From assembly GCA_036675345.1 (NCBI GenBank), contig JAKFFE010000030.1:1-47954 (forward strand): a stretch of 47,954 nt of DNA, in the 5' to 3' direction. How positions within the stretch are numbered: the first letter of the stretch is position 1; every line of letters begins with the position of its first letter. A program made the translations under genes and the position numbers. Below, piece by piece: positions 15,356 through 23,562 of this stretch. A model generated the notes under the pieces. That model had not been told where the DNA came from. It did not search any database and saw only the letters and a list, made by a program, of their open reading frames with translations. The DNA is from JALYOC01 sp036675345. GTDB taxonomy: Bacteria; Myxococcota; Myxococcia; Myxococcales; Myxococcaceae.

Positions 15356-15895
15356 ATGCACCGTGTCCGCGAACTACGCGCCTGGTCCTCCAAGATGTCC
15401 CGTCCGGAGTTCATCGACCAGCTGGGACCCTTCACCCTGGTGCAGCGGCCGGCCGATCCGATCATGGCCCAGCTGACGATGCACCTGGGCACCTCCCGCA
15501 CCGTGGGGATGGCCACCCGCAACCGGCTGATCGACGAGATCCTGGCCCTGGTGCAGGACTTCGACGGGCTGGAGGTGATCCCGATCCCGGTGTTGACCCC
15601 CGAGCAGCGGCTGACCGTGGGGCGGGTGCCGGAGTGCAATGTGATCTTGGAGGATCCCTCGGTCTCCAAGCAGCACGCGGTCCTCAGCTGGGACGCGGTC
15701 CACGCCGGCTGCACGGTGTCCGACGCCGGCTCCTCCAACGGCACCTTCGTCAACGCCCGCGAGCTGGGCCGGGAGGAGAAGCACCTGCTGTCCGACGGCG
15801 ACGTGGTCACCTTCGGCGACGCCCAGTTCATGTATTTCGACACCGGCTCCCTCTACGAACAGCTCCGACGCGCCGCGGCGCGCCGGGGGGAGTGA
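15356..15895 (+). CDS. FHA-domain protein
   Basis: A 179-residue cytoplasmic protein. The C-terminal half is a forkhead-associated phosphothreonine-binding domain: LTVGRVPECNVILEDPSVSK, then QHAVLSW, SDAGSSNGTFVNARELG, and a closing LLSDGDVVTFGDAQFMYFD. The conserved binding residues (G-R, S-x-x-H, S-S-N-G-T) are all present. The N-terminal region of about 80 residues has a compact predicted fold that I do not recognise; it could tether the protein to a kinase partner. FHA proteins usually act with Ser/Thr kinases, which are abundant in myxobacteria, but none is encoded here. An internal ATG at 15395 is an alternative start. Only 21 bases separate it from the slyX start. Confidence 0.9.
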   Translation: MHRVRELRAWSSKMSRPEFIDQLGPFTLVQRPADPIMAQLTMHLGTSRTVGMATRNRLIDEILALVQDFDGLEVIPIPVLTPEQRLTVGRVPECNVILEDPSVSKQHAVLSWDAVHAGCTVSDAGSSNGTFVNARELGREEKHLLSDGDVVTFGDAQFMYFDTGSLYEQLRRAAARRGE

Positions 15896-15948
15896 CTGTC
15901 CGGCGCTGATAGTTCACCCCGGGTGGGAGGCGCGGGAGGGAGGGATGG

Positions 15949-15961
15949 GGTCATAATGACC
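15949..15961. promoter_or_regulatory. Possible operator/-10 overlap upstream of the hybrid kinase
   Basis: GGTCAT and ATGACC are perfect inverted 6-base arms around a single A, 17 bases before the GTG start of the hybrid kinase. Inside the site, CATAAT resembles a -10 hexamer (5 of 6 bases). No good -35 is seen. A dimeric regulator or autoregulation by the downstream system would be consistent, but this is inference. Confidence 0.3.
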
Positions 15962-15978
15962 TCAACAGGGGGTGGGCG

Positions 15979-17571
15979 GTGACAGATCGGCTGGAGGTGG
16001 ATCGGGTCCTGATCCTGGACGACGAGGAGCCCTTGCTCCGGTTGTTGGCGCGGCTGGTGGTCAAGGTGGGCGGCACTCCGGTCCTGGCCACCACCTGCGC
16101 GGAGGCCCGGGAGTTGATCGCGGAGAACGCGTTCGCCTGCGTGTTGCTGGACAAGAACCTCCCCGACGGCAACGGGCTGGATCTGCTGCCCCAGCTCAAG
16201 GCCTCCAAGTCCCACCCGGACGTGCTGGTGCTCACCGCCCACGCCGAGATGTCCAGCGCCATCTTCGCCCTGCGCTGCGGCGCCGCCGACTACCTGGTCA
16301 AACCCTTCTCCACCACCCTGGTGCTGCACCGGCTGGAGCAGATCTTCGACAAGCGCCGGCTGCTGGAGGATCGCACCCGGCTGCAGGCCCAGCTGCTGCG
16401 AGCGGACCGGATGGCGGCGCTGGGGACCCTGGCCGCCGGGGTGGCGCATGAGATCAAGAACCCGCTCTCCTTCATGAGCCTGGGCCTGGACGCGCTGGAG
16501 ACCGAGGTCCCCCGGCTCAAGGCGCTGGCCGCCCAGCTGCGCGGCGCCACCCAGGCCGGACCGGCCGAGGAGCTGGAGGCGGCGCTGACCGGGTTCGACA
16601 AGCGGCTGCAGCCGGTGCGCACCGGGGTGGACCGGATGGCCCGGCTGGCCGGAGACCTCAAGGACTACGCCCGCGGAGGCCACGAGGAGCCGGCGGAGGT
16701 GGACCTGCGGATGGTGGTGAAGACCGTGGTGGCGATGGCCCGCGGCCAGCTGGAGCGCAAGGCCCAGCTGGTGGTGGAGCTGGGGGAGGTGCCGGCGGTG
16801 AGGGCGGTGGCCTCCCGGCTGGAGCAGGTGTTGCTGAACCTGACCGTGAACGCCTTCCAGGCTTTGGAGGAGCGGGACGAGAACCAGATCCGGATCACCA
16901 CCCGCACCGACCCGGAGGGGGACGCGGTGCTGGAGGTGCGGGACACCGGACGGGGGATTCCAGGCGCGGTGCTGCACCGGATCTTCGAACCGTTCTTCAC
17001 CACCAAGCCGGCCGGAGAGGGGACCGGGCTGGGGCTGTCCATCTCCCATGAGATCGTCTCCGCCCTCGGCGGGGCGATGGAGGTGGAGAGCGTGGCCGGC
17101 CAGGGCGCGCTGTTCCGGCTCCGGCTCCCCCGGCTGGGCCGGAGCACGGTCAGTGGCCTCCGGGTGCCGTCGGACGAACCGGCCGCCCCCCGGACCCGGA
17201 TCCTGGTGGTGGACGATGAGCCGACGGTGGCCCGGATGCTCCAGGACGCGCTGGGCGCCGAGCACGACGTGGTCTCCCTGACCACCGCCCGGACCGCGCT
17301 GCAGCAGCTGACGGTGGGGGCGCAGTACGACGTGATCGTCTGCGACCTGATGATGCCGGAGATGACCGGGATGGAGCTGCACCAGGAGCTGCAGCGGGTG
17401 GCCCCGGCGATGGCCAAGCGGATGCTGTTCCTGACCGGCGCCGCCGACGCCCGCAACGTCCGCGCCTTCCTCAACCGGGTGGACAATGTCTACCTGGAGA
17501 AGCCCTTCCACCTCGAGGAACTGCGCCAGCGGATCGCAGACCTGATGAGCCCGGTGGCGACCCTCAATTGA
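15979..17571 (+). CDS. Hybrid sensor: receiver - histidine kinase - receiver
   Basis: The 530-residue protein begins at GTG 15979 (GGGGGTGGGCGGTG upstream). It has no transmembrane or signal segment, so it is soluble. Domains in order: an N-terminal receiver (about 8-125, phosphoacceptor Asp58 in VLLDKNLPDGNG, with Lys in VKPF); a dimerisation/phosphoacceptor helix pair with His157 in GVAHEIKNPLS; a HATPase_c domain with N (LNLTVNAFQA), G1 (VRDTGRGI), F (FEPFFTT) and G2 (GTGLGLSI) boxes; and a second receiver (about 407-525, Asp456 in IVCDLMMPEMTG, Lys in LEKPFHLEE). A receiver-first layout suggests that an upstream kinase phosphorylates the first receiver to control its activity. The output is unknown. 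Confidence 0.95.
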   Translation: MTDRLEVDRVLILDDEEPLLRLLARLVVKVGGTPVLATTCAEARELIAENAFACVLLDKNLPDGNGLDLLPQLKASKSHPDVLVLTAHAEMSSAIFALRCGAADYLVKPFSTTLVLHRLEQIFDKRRLLEDRTRLQAQLLRADRMAALGTLAAGVAHEIKNPLSFMSLGLDALETEVPRLKALAAQLRGATQAGPAEELEAALTGFDKRLQPVRTGVDRMARLAGDLKDYARGGHEEPAEVDLRMVVKTVVAMARGQLERKAQLVVELGEVPAVRAVASRLEQVLLNLTVNAFQALEERDENQIRITTRTDPEGDAVLEVRDTGRGIPGAVLHRIFEPFFTTKPAGEGTGLGLSISHEIVSALGGAMEVESVAGQGALFRLRLPRLGRSTVSGLRVPSDEPAAPRTRILVVDDEPTVARMLQDALGAEHDVVSLTTARTALQQLTVGAQYDVIVCDLMMPEMTGMELHQELQRVAPAMAKRMLFLTGAADARNVRAFLNRVDNVYLEKPFHLEELRQRIADLMSPVATLN

Positions 17572-17581
17572 CTCTCCCTCC

Positions 17582-17600
17582 GCCGGGGAGTTTCCCCGGC
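17582..17600. terminator. Perfect hairpin between convergent genes
   Basis: GCCGGGGA and TCCCCGGC flank a GTT loop, giving a perfect 8-bp stem. It lies in the 43-base gap between the hybrid kinase stop and the cytochrome stop. It shares the GCCGGGGA / TCCCCGGC core with the hairpin at 9465-9487. No T-run is present. Confidence 0.5.
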
Positions 17601-17614
17601 ACGCGCTCGCGGGG

Positions 17615-18205
17615 CTACGGGGTCGCCGGGGGAGCGCTGGCGGTGGGCACCGGATCCGGCACCCGGTTGCGGATCGGCTTGACCGTCTGGAGGTAGGCGA
17701 AGATCGCGCCCAGGTCCTCGTCGGTGGCCTTGCCGATCCACATCCAGGGCATCGGCGGCAACAGCTGCCGGCCCGCGCCCAGGTGGCGTCCGTTGCGCAG
17801 GGTGTCCAGGAACTGCTTCTGGGTCCAGTTCCCGATCCCGGTCTCCTTGTCCGGGGTGAGGTTGGCCGAGTAGACGGTGCCCGCGGGGCTGTTCCAGGCG
17901 GTGAGGGTCATCGCGCCGGAGAGTCCCCATGGCCCGTTGGGCTGGGGCGGAGGCGGCAGCTTCAGCTCCGCCGGGTGGCCGGAGAAGCGCCGGGCCAGAT
18001 CCGGCTCCGGGCCCTGCTTCCCCATCTTCATCGGGGTGTGGCAGTCGTTGCAGCCGGCGATGGTGGTCAGGTACTCGCCCCGCTGCACCGGGGCGGAAGT
18101 GGAGCCAGGGCCGCGGGACCGCTCCTGGGCCACCGCGGAGGCGGTGACCAGCACCGCCGAACCGGAGAGCACTGCCACCCACCACCGCTTGCGACGTTCG
18201 GACAT
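17615..18205 (-). CDS. Exported monohaem c-type cytochrome
   Basis: A 196-residue protein. Residues 1-27 (MSERRKRWWVAVLSGSAVLV and on to AVAQ) are a Sec signal peptide; the ATG at 18203-18205 is set by this and rules out the longer upstream frame. The haem-binding motif CNDCH (Cys52, Cys55, His56) lies in YLTTIAGCNDCHTPMKMGKQ. A likely distal Met ligand is in LLPPMPWMWIGKATDEDLGA, and the tail is Pro/Ala rich. The LTPDKETGIGNWTQKQF stretch is typical of dihaem-type cytochromes in alcohol or aldehyde oxidation systems, but only one CxxCH is present. It likely carries electrons in the periplasm. No partner dehydrogenase is adjacent. Confidence 0.92.
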   Translation of the reverse strand: MSERRKRWWVAVLSGSAVLVTASAVAQERSRGPGSTSAPVQRGEYLTTIAGCNDCHTPMKMGKQGPEPDLARRFSGHPAELKLPPPPQPNGPWGLSGAMTLTAWNSPAGTVYSANLTPDKETGIGNWTQKQFLDTLRNGRHLGAGRQLLPPMPWMWIGKATDEDLGAIFAYLQTVKPIRNRVPDPVPTASAPPATP

Positions 18206-18421
18206 GAGCCACCACCTCACTTCGGGGAGGCCGGGATCTGTCCATCCGGAGTGGGTGGGACCATCTGTTCCGGAGTCTGAGCGCGCGGCAGGGGATCCCC
18301 AGCACCAGCCGCCCGGCCACCGCGCCGATCCGCTTCCGGGTCCGGCGGTGAGGGGGACTGGCGCTGGCCGCCGAGCCCCCCCGGGAGACACGGGCCTCTC
18401 CTCCCGGCTGCGGGAGCAGGA

Positions 18422-19513
18422 CTACCCCGCTGGAGCGACCAGCTCCCGCCGGGTCCCCGCGACGCTCAACGCGAAGTCGGCGCCGAAGGCCTGGGCGGGG
18501 GTCAGCGCGCCCCGCAGCTGGCCGGGGCGTTGAAGCAGCTGCAGCACCGAGTCCAGGGCGATCTCCGCGGTGTACTCGTAAGGATCCCTCATGGTCAGGG
18601 TGGCCTCGGTGACCGCGGAGGCGGAGGCGGCGCGGGCCCAGGCGTAGCAGCTGCTCCGCTCCCGGGCGGAGGCGTCCGGGCCCCGGGTTCCCCGGTCCAC
18701 CCAGCGACGCAGCCGCGCCTCCACTGGCCCCAGCCCGAGCACTGTCCGCAGCGCCGGATGGAGCGCCCACATCAAGGGCCACACCTTTCCCAGGGTGCGG
18801 GCGGTGCCGGAGCCCACCGCCAGGTAGGTGGTGATCTCCGGAATGCCGGTGGTGTGCCAGGCGGTCTCCAGATCTGCCAGCGGCGCCGGCACCGCCCACC
18901 GCGTTCGCGGAGGAAAGCGCAGCTGCTGCGGTCCGCGGCCAAAGGGCACCGATCGCAGCTGGCCTCCCCGGCGGACCAGCCCTCCCTGGGCGATGATCCC
19001 GATCGCCGACTTCCTGGTGCCGACGCTGGTCTCGCCCAGCCCCAGGATCGCGATCTCCAGCGAGGTGGCGCCGGGGGTGCGCTCGGCCACGAAGCGGGCC
19101 AGACAGTCGGTGGGCACCACGTCGAAGCCGACGCCGGAGATCAGCGCCACCCCCCTCTCCTGGGCGACGGGGTCGTGACGGAAGGTCTGCTGGAACACCG
19201 GCAGCTCCCCGGTGATGTCCAGGTAGCTGGCGCCCTCCGCCAGGCAGGCCTCCACCATCGGCAGCGAGGTGTCCACGAAGGGGCCGGCGGCGTGCAGCAC
19301 CACCGCCGCGCCGCGCACCGTCTCGCGCAGGGCGTCCGGTTGATCCAGGGACACCGCCCGGTGCTCGAAGCCGAAGCGACCGGCCAGCGCCGCCAGCTTC
19401 GTCTCCGAGCGGCCCGCCAGCACCGGCCGCAGGCCCCGGCGGTGCGCCGCCGCGGCAATCAGCTCACCGGTGAAGCCGGTGGCGCCGTAGAGAATCCACC
19501 GGTCGTTCTTCAT
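18422..19513 (-). CDS. Saccharopine-dehydrogenase-like (NADP-binding) oxidoreductase
   Basis: This 363-residue cytoplasmic protein begins with a Rossmann fold, WILYGATGFTGELIAAAAHR (G-A-T-G-F-T-G dinucleotide motif), and then LRPVLAGRSETKLAALAGRF. The next block, VVLHAAGPFVDTSLPMVEAC, and YLDITGELPVFQQTF with GVGFDVVPTDCLA are diagnostic of the saccharopine dehydrogenase NADP-binding family, and particularly the enoyl-reductase/SCCPDH-like subgroup seen in actinobacteria and myxobacteria. No lysine-pathway neighbour is present, so a genuine saccharopine activity is not implied; a lipid or ketide substrate is equally possible. The start is supported by GGAGG 10 bases upstream. Confidence 0.92.
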   Translation of the reverse strand: MKNDRWILYGATGFTGELIAAAAHRRGLRPVLAGRSETKLAALAGRFGFEHRAVSLDQPDALRETVRGAAVVLHAAGPFVDTSLPMVEACLAEGASYLDITGELPVFQQTFRHDPVAQERGVALISGVGFDVVPTDCLARFVAERTPGATSLEIAILGLGETSVGTRKSAIGIIAQGGLVRRGGQLRSVPFGRGPQQLRFPPRTRWAVPAPLADLETAWHTTGIPEITTYLAVGSGTARTLGKVWPLMWALHPALRTVLGLGPVEARLRRWVDRGTRGPDASARERSSCYAWARAASASAVTEATLTMRDPYEYTAEIALDSVLQLLQRPGQLRGALTPAQAFGADFALSVAGTRRELVAPAG

Positions 19514-19531
19514 TCGGGGTGCCTCCTGGGT

Positions 19532-21505
19532 CTACTTCAGCGCCTCCGCGCCGCCCTCCAGCACCTTCTGGAGGAACTGGGCGGTGACCGCCAGCTGCAC
19601 CTGGGCGTTGGTCTTCTTGTGGAAACCGTGGCCCTCGTCGGTGGCCACCAGGTACCAGACCGGCACTCCCTGCTGACGCACGGTGCGGACGATCTGATCC
19701 GCCTCGCTGATCGGCACCCGGGGATCATTCTTGCCCTGGATCACCAGCATCGGCTTCTTCATCCGGGTGGCGTTGTTCAAGGGCGCGGTCTTCTCCATCC
19801 AGGCCCGGACCTCGGGGATCCGCTCGTCGCCGTACTCCACCCGGCGCAGGTCACGGCGGTAGTCGGCGGTGTTCTTGAGGAAGGAGAGGAAGCTGGAGAT
19901 GCCGACGTTGTCGATGTTGGCCAGGATCCGCTCCGGGTACAGGTAGGCGGTCATCAAGGAGAGGTGGCCGCCGTAGCTGCCGCCGGTGAAGATCACCTTC
20001 TCCTTGTCCAGGTGCGGCTGCTGGGCGACCCAGTCCAACAGCGCCCCCACGTCCTGGTACGCGGCCTCCCGCTTCAGCCCGTCGTCCGCCGCCAGGTAGC
20101 TGCGCCCGTACCCCGGGGAGCCGCGGATGTTCAGGTAGATCAGCGTCATCCCCAGCTCGTTGAGGTAGTAGTTCGAGCTGCCCAGGTACACCGGCCGTGA
20201 CTGCGCCTCCGGACCGCCACGGTGCGCCAGCAGCACCGGCCGGGGACCGGTGAAGCGCTGGGGCGGGCGGTACATGATCCCGTGCAGCTCCAGCCCGTCC
20301 TTGCCCTTCCAGGTGATCCGCTCCGCGGGGGAGAAGTCGTCCGGGTTCACCGGTCCCGGCTCGCTGAAGGTCCAGCGGGTGACCGCGCCGGTGCGCGCAT
20401 CCAGGGAGAAGGCATCCCCCGGGTTGTCGTGACCGGTGAGGGTGAAGCCGAGATCGCGGTTGTTGGAATGCCACGCCATCCCGCTGGCCACCCCATCCGG
20501 GACCTTGCCCATCCGCCGCGCGCGGCCGGTCTGGGTGTCCAGCAGGTAGAGCCGGGAGAAGCCGTCCTCGTTGACCAGGAAGGCCAGCGACCGCCCATCG
20601 GGGGAGAGGACCTGGTCGTCGATGTCCCAGGGGATGTTGGCGGTCAGCGGCTGCCACTTGCCGGTGGCCAGGGTGTAGCGCTGGACGCCGGTGAACTCAC
20701 CACCGCCGCGATTGGTGATCACCAACAGCGACTTGCCGTCGCGGGAGAACTTGGCGGAGTCGTAGCGGGCCTGTTCGCCTTCCGGGTTGATCCGCCGCCG
20801 CTCTCCGCTGGCGGTGTCGAACAGGTAGAGGTTGGACTCGTTGGCGGAGAGGTACTCGGTGACGGTCAGCCACTTGCCATCCCGGGAGAAGTCGTCGGGA
20901 GCGAACATCCCCGACACCTCCGCCAGCAGCTTGGGGAGCGCGCCCTTCTCGCCGGTGGCGGTGTAGAGGTCGAAGTCCCGCCCGTTGCGCGCGGTGGAGG
21001 AGAACACGAACCGGCTGCCATCCGGGCTCCACACCGGCGTGGAGTTGCGGGACTTGCCGTCGGTGAGCTGATCAATCTCCCGGGTGGTCAGATCGTAGCG
21101 GAACAGCTGGTACTGCTCGTTGCCGCCCAGGTCCTGGAAGTAGACGAAGAAGTCCCCGCGCACCGGTCGGTAGCTGGCGCCGTCCGGGCTGCGGGAGCTG
21201 CCCACCGGATCGGGAAGGAAGGTCAGCTGCTCGCGGCTGGCCCCCGGGGCCTGCACCCGGTGCACCTGCGCGGCCTCGGCGAAGCGGGTGAGGATCAGCA
21301 TCTCCCGCTTCTTGGGGTGCCAGTCCTGGAACACCGCCGAGCGGGACTCGGTGTAGCGGCGAACCCGGTTCACCACCCCCTGGGGGATCTGCGGAATTCC
21401 ATCCAGGATCAAGTTGGGCCCGACCTCCATCTTCGGGACCATCTCCACCTTGGACTCGGGCGCAGCCGCCATCAGGGCGGCGCACAGCAGCGACTCAAGC
21501 AGCAT
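19532..21505 (-). CDS. Exported S9-family serine peptidase (second in window)
   Basis: A 657-residue enzyme. The ATG at 21503-21505 follows a GGAGGG site and opens a short signal peptide (MLLESLLCAALMAAAPESK). A beta-propeller of six or seven PD40-type repeats (WSPDGSRFVFSSTARNGR, FSRDGKWLTVTEYL, LSPDGRSLAFL) precedes the alpha/beta-hydrolase domain. The triad is Ser510 in FTGGSYGGHLSLM, Asp594 in IQGKNDPRVPISEAD and His626 in ATDEGHGFHKK. This is the acylaminoacyl-peptidase/DPP-like S9 family, more similar to bacterial oligopeptidase-like groups than to the first S9 here. The gene is 18 bases upstream of the saccharopine-dehydrogenase-like start and may share a transcript with it. Confidence 0.94.
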   Translation of the reverse strand: MLLESLLCAALMAAAPESKVEMVPKMEVGPNLILDGIPQIPQGVVNRVRRYTESRSAVFQDWHPKKREMLILTRFAEAAQVHRVQAPGASREQLTFLPDPVGSSRSPDGASYRPVRGDFFVYFQDLGGNEQYQLFRYDLTTREIDQLTDGKSRNSTPVWSPDGSRFVFSSTARNGRDFDLYTATGEKGALPKLLAEVSGMFAPDDFSRDGKWLTVTEYLSANESNLYLFDTASGERRRINPEGEQARYDSAKFSRDGKSLLVITNRGGGEFTGVQRYTLATGKWQPLTANIPWDIDDQVLSPDGRSLAFLVNEDGFSRLYLLDTQTGRARRMGKVPDGVASGMAWHSNNRDLGFTLTGHDNPGDAFSLDARTGAVTRWTFSEPGPVNPDDFSPAERITWKGKDGLELHGIMYRPPQRFTGPRPVLLAHRGGPEAQSRPVYLGSSNYYLNELGMTLIYLNIRGSPGYGRSYLAADDGLKREAAYQDVGALLDWVAQQPHLDKEKVIFTGGSYGGHLSLMTAYLYPERILANIDNVGISSFLSFLKNTADYRRDLRRVEYGDERIPEVRAWMEKTAPLNNATRMKKPMLVIQGKNDPRVPISEADQIVRTVRQQGVPVWYLVATDEGHGFHKKTNAQVQLAVTAQFLQKVLEGGAEALK

Positions 21506-21882
21506 GAAACCCTCCGGGATGAGACGCGGCTTATGCCACGGAGGCCGCGGGCCGGCGACCTTCCGCCCGAAGGGACTGCCCCGGAGCGCCGGGGGCTCAA
21601 CGTTGCGTCGAGGGCGCAAGGCTGGCGCGGCGCCCGTCCCAAGCCCACCGGACGAACTCGCCCCTTCCGGCGCAGGACCGGACGGACCCTTCACCGCAAG
21701 TTGCGCAGGCGTTGCCGTCGTTACAGACGCTTCCCGGCTGGATCGTTCAACCCGGAGGAGAACCCCTCCGTTGGGTGCCGCCGTCCCCAGCAGGGCTCCG
21801 CGCCAGTTTTGCGCGGCCGGCCGGGCGGCCGACCCCACGGGAGTGGGCCTGGACCTTGCTTCCTGTCCCCATGGAGGAAGCG
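21506..21882. other. Intergenic region between divergent genes, nothing coding seen
   Basis: The 377 bases separate the leftward S9 peptidase start from the rightward coiled-coil gene. I found no believable gene or RNA. It must carry both promoters, but clear hexamers are not visible. Confidence 0.4.
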
Positions 21883-22149
21883 ATGAGACCCACCACGCAG
21901 ACCACGCAGGAGATCCGACACACCCTCGACGAGGGGCTCCAGCTGCTGAGGCGGCTCCGGGATGAGATCCGGCTGGAGCTCCACCTGGGAGGAATGGAGG
22001 CCAAGGAGCAGTGGAAGCAGCTGGAGCCGAGGTTCGACCAGGCCGAGCGGCTCTCCCACGAGGTGACCGAGGCCTCCCGACGCGCCGTCGACAAGACGGT
22101 GGAGGCGTTCAAGGCCTTCCGGGCGACGCTTCGCAAGCCCAACGCGTAG
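21883..22149 (+). CDS. Small coiled-coil protein of unknown function
   Basis: An 88-residue, highly charged protein beginning MRPTTQTTQEIRHTLDEGL. GGAGGAAGCG directly precedes the ATG, which decides the start. Almost the whole length is predicted helical, with heptad-like spacing of Leu/Ile (LLRRLRDEIRLELHL, DQAERLSHEVTEASRRAV). It has no Cys and no membrane segment. It resembles small myxobacterial helix-only proteins of unknown role; I can offer no function. It stands alone, divergent from the S9 gene. Confidence 0.75.
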   Translation: MRPTTQTTQEIRHTLDEGLQLLRRLRDEIRLELHLGGMEAKEQWKQLEPRFDQAERLSHEVTEASRRAVDKTVEAFKAFRATLRKPNA

Positions 22150-22248
22150 GCCGTCCGGGTGGGCGACCGAGGACCCACGGGAAACCTGGAGGACCCGGCG
22201 CCGGCAACTAAGGGAGGGGCTTCGCCGCGCGGACGGTGGCCCTTGGGG

Positions 22249-22338
22249 GGATCTTGTCTCCCAGGACAAAGTCCCCCCCCGAAAACCGTCGAAATCACCG
22301 TGGAGCGCGTCTCCAAAGACAAAGTCCCCTCAGAGGCC
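22249..22338 (+). repeat. Dispersed hairpin repeat, copy A
   Basis: Two hairpins are separated by a conserved middle. The outer arms read ATCTTGTCTCCCAG ... GACAAAGTCCCC and, after AAATCACCGTGGAGC, GCGTCTCCAAAGACAAAG followed by TCCCC. The complement of 43729-43815 aligns along the whole length, with CACCGTGGA, CTTGTCTCC and AGACAAAGT conserved. Here it sits in the gap between convergent genes. It looks like a MITE or a REP-type element. Confidence 0.6.
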
Positions 22339-22397
22339 TGCGGGCACCTCCCGCGAGAGCTCAAGGGAACAAGTCGGGGGTACCGCTCACGGCAGCC

Positions 22398-23183
22398 TCA
22401 ACCGAAGAAGCCGCCGGAGCCTCCCGCGCTGGGCCCGGCCAGCTTCCGGTACGGGAAGTAGAGGTTCCGCACGAAGCGGGTGAAGACGTGATCCTCCTTC
22501 CACTGCTGCCGGGTAAATCCGTAGACCCCCGGGGCGCGGTGGTCTCGCTCGGAGAAGTCCGGGAGGAACTCCCGCTCGCTGTAGATGGCGAACACCTCGT
22601 CCACCGCGGCGCGGGAGCCGAACCGACGCAGGAGCACCTTGTAGATCAGCTCCCGCTCCTGCGCGGTGAAGGCCAGGTAGTGGATGGCGTGAGCCATCTC
22701 GTGAATCACCAGCTGCGGGGTGTTCTCCATCGCCTCCTGCTTGAGCGCCATCCGGGCGTTGGGCCAGGAGGGATCGTCCCAGAACAGGCCCACCGCGGTC
22801 TTGGCCACTGCCGCCGGGTAGCCGAACCTGGCAATCCCCTTCCCCGGAGGAATCAGGTCCACGTGGATCGGACGGGACGCGGCCAACCGCCCAATCAGCT
22901 GCAGGTTCCCCGAGAGCTGCCGGACCACCTCTGAGCGGACCTTCTCCACCATCCCGATCGCCGCCCCATGAGTTTCAATCTTCAGGTGGGAGGCCACGTA
23001 GGCCCGAGCACGCGCGGGGCCATCCGGGGGAGGCCGCGTCTGGCCCGCCTCGAAGATGTCACCGGTGGCCAGCAGCGCGAACGCGCCCAGGGGAAGCAGG
23101 CGAACTGCCTCCTCGCTGAGAGGTACCGCCTCCGGCCGGGAGCCGTCGCTGGTCTCGAAGCCATCGGGCACCAAACCTGCCAT
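22398..23183 (-). CDS. Zinc metallopeptidase-like protein with HEMAH motif
   Basis: A 261-residue protein without an obvious signal peptide. The zincin motif is intact: VIHEMAHAIHYL (His161, Glu162, His165) in a helix, with a downstream acidic helix AAVDEVFAIYSEREF (Glu196) that fits the third zinc ligand of gluzincins of the ATLF-like (anthrax lethal-factor) fold. The upstream region has the beta-strand PIHVDLIPPGKGIARFGY. The C-terminus is Gly/Ser rich (GPSAGGSGGFFG). The ATG at 23183 is preceded by GAGGCAG. It could be a secreted toxin-like or housekeeping peptidase; no immunity gene is apparent next to it. Confidence 0.75.
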   Translation of the reverse strand: MAGLVPDGFETSDGSRPEAVPLSEEAVRLLPLGAFALLATGDIFEAGQTRPPPDGPARARAYVASHLKIETHGAAIGMVEKVRSEVVRQLSGNLQLIGRLAASRPIHVDLIPPGKGIARFGYPAAVAKTAVGLFWDDPSWPNARMALKQEAMENTPQLVIHEMAHAIHYLAFTAQERELIYKVLLRRFGSRAAVDEVFAIYSEREFLPDFSERDHRAPGVYGFTRQQWKEDHVFTRFVRNLYFPYRKLAGPSAGGSGGFFG

Positions 23184-23250
23184 GGCGCCAATTCTGCCTC
23201 AGCGCTTCTCCTCATCCCAGAGCCGGAAGCCGGCCCCTCCCCCGGACTTC

Positions 23251-23562
23251 GTCTAGCGTCGAAAAGACGCTGCCGGGCAGTCGCTGGAGACGCGCAGCAC
23301 CCAAGCCCAAGCCATGCCTCCGTCCTCCGACATGACCCGAGCACCCCGTTGGCCACGGCCCGCTCGGTCTGGCGTCGAAAGGACGCTGCCGGGCAGTCGC
23401 TAGAGACGAGCCACGCCTCCGTCCTCCGACATGACCCGAGCACCCCGTTGGCCACGGCCCGCTCGGTCTGGCGTCGAAAGGACGCTGCCGGGCAGTCGCT
23501 AGAGACGAGCCATGCCTCCATCCTCCGCCATGACCCGAGCACCCCGTTGGCCGCGGCCCGCT
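23251..23562. repeat. Three tandem units of a 99-bp repeat
   Basis: Units start at 23251 (116 bp, with an extra stretch near CGCAGCACCCAAGCC), 23367 (99 bp) and 23466 (97 bp). Conserved words are GTCGAAAGGACGCTGCCGGG, CAGTCGCTAGAGACGAGCCA, CCTCCGACATGACCCGAGCA and CCCCGTTGGCCACGGCCCGC. Each unit holds two short stems, CGTC/GACG and CTGCC/GGCAG. Because 99 is a multiple of three, both strands show open repeat frames, but codon usage there does not look like a gene. Confidence 0.85.

Noticed and set aside
23251..23562. Possible CRISPR array
   Set aside because: Units are about 99 bp without unique spacers; no direct repeats of 25-40 bp alternate with variable sequence and no cas gene is near.
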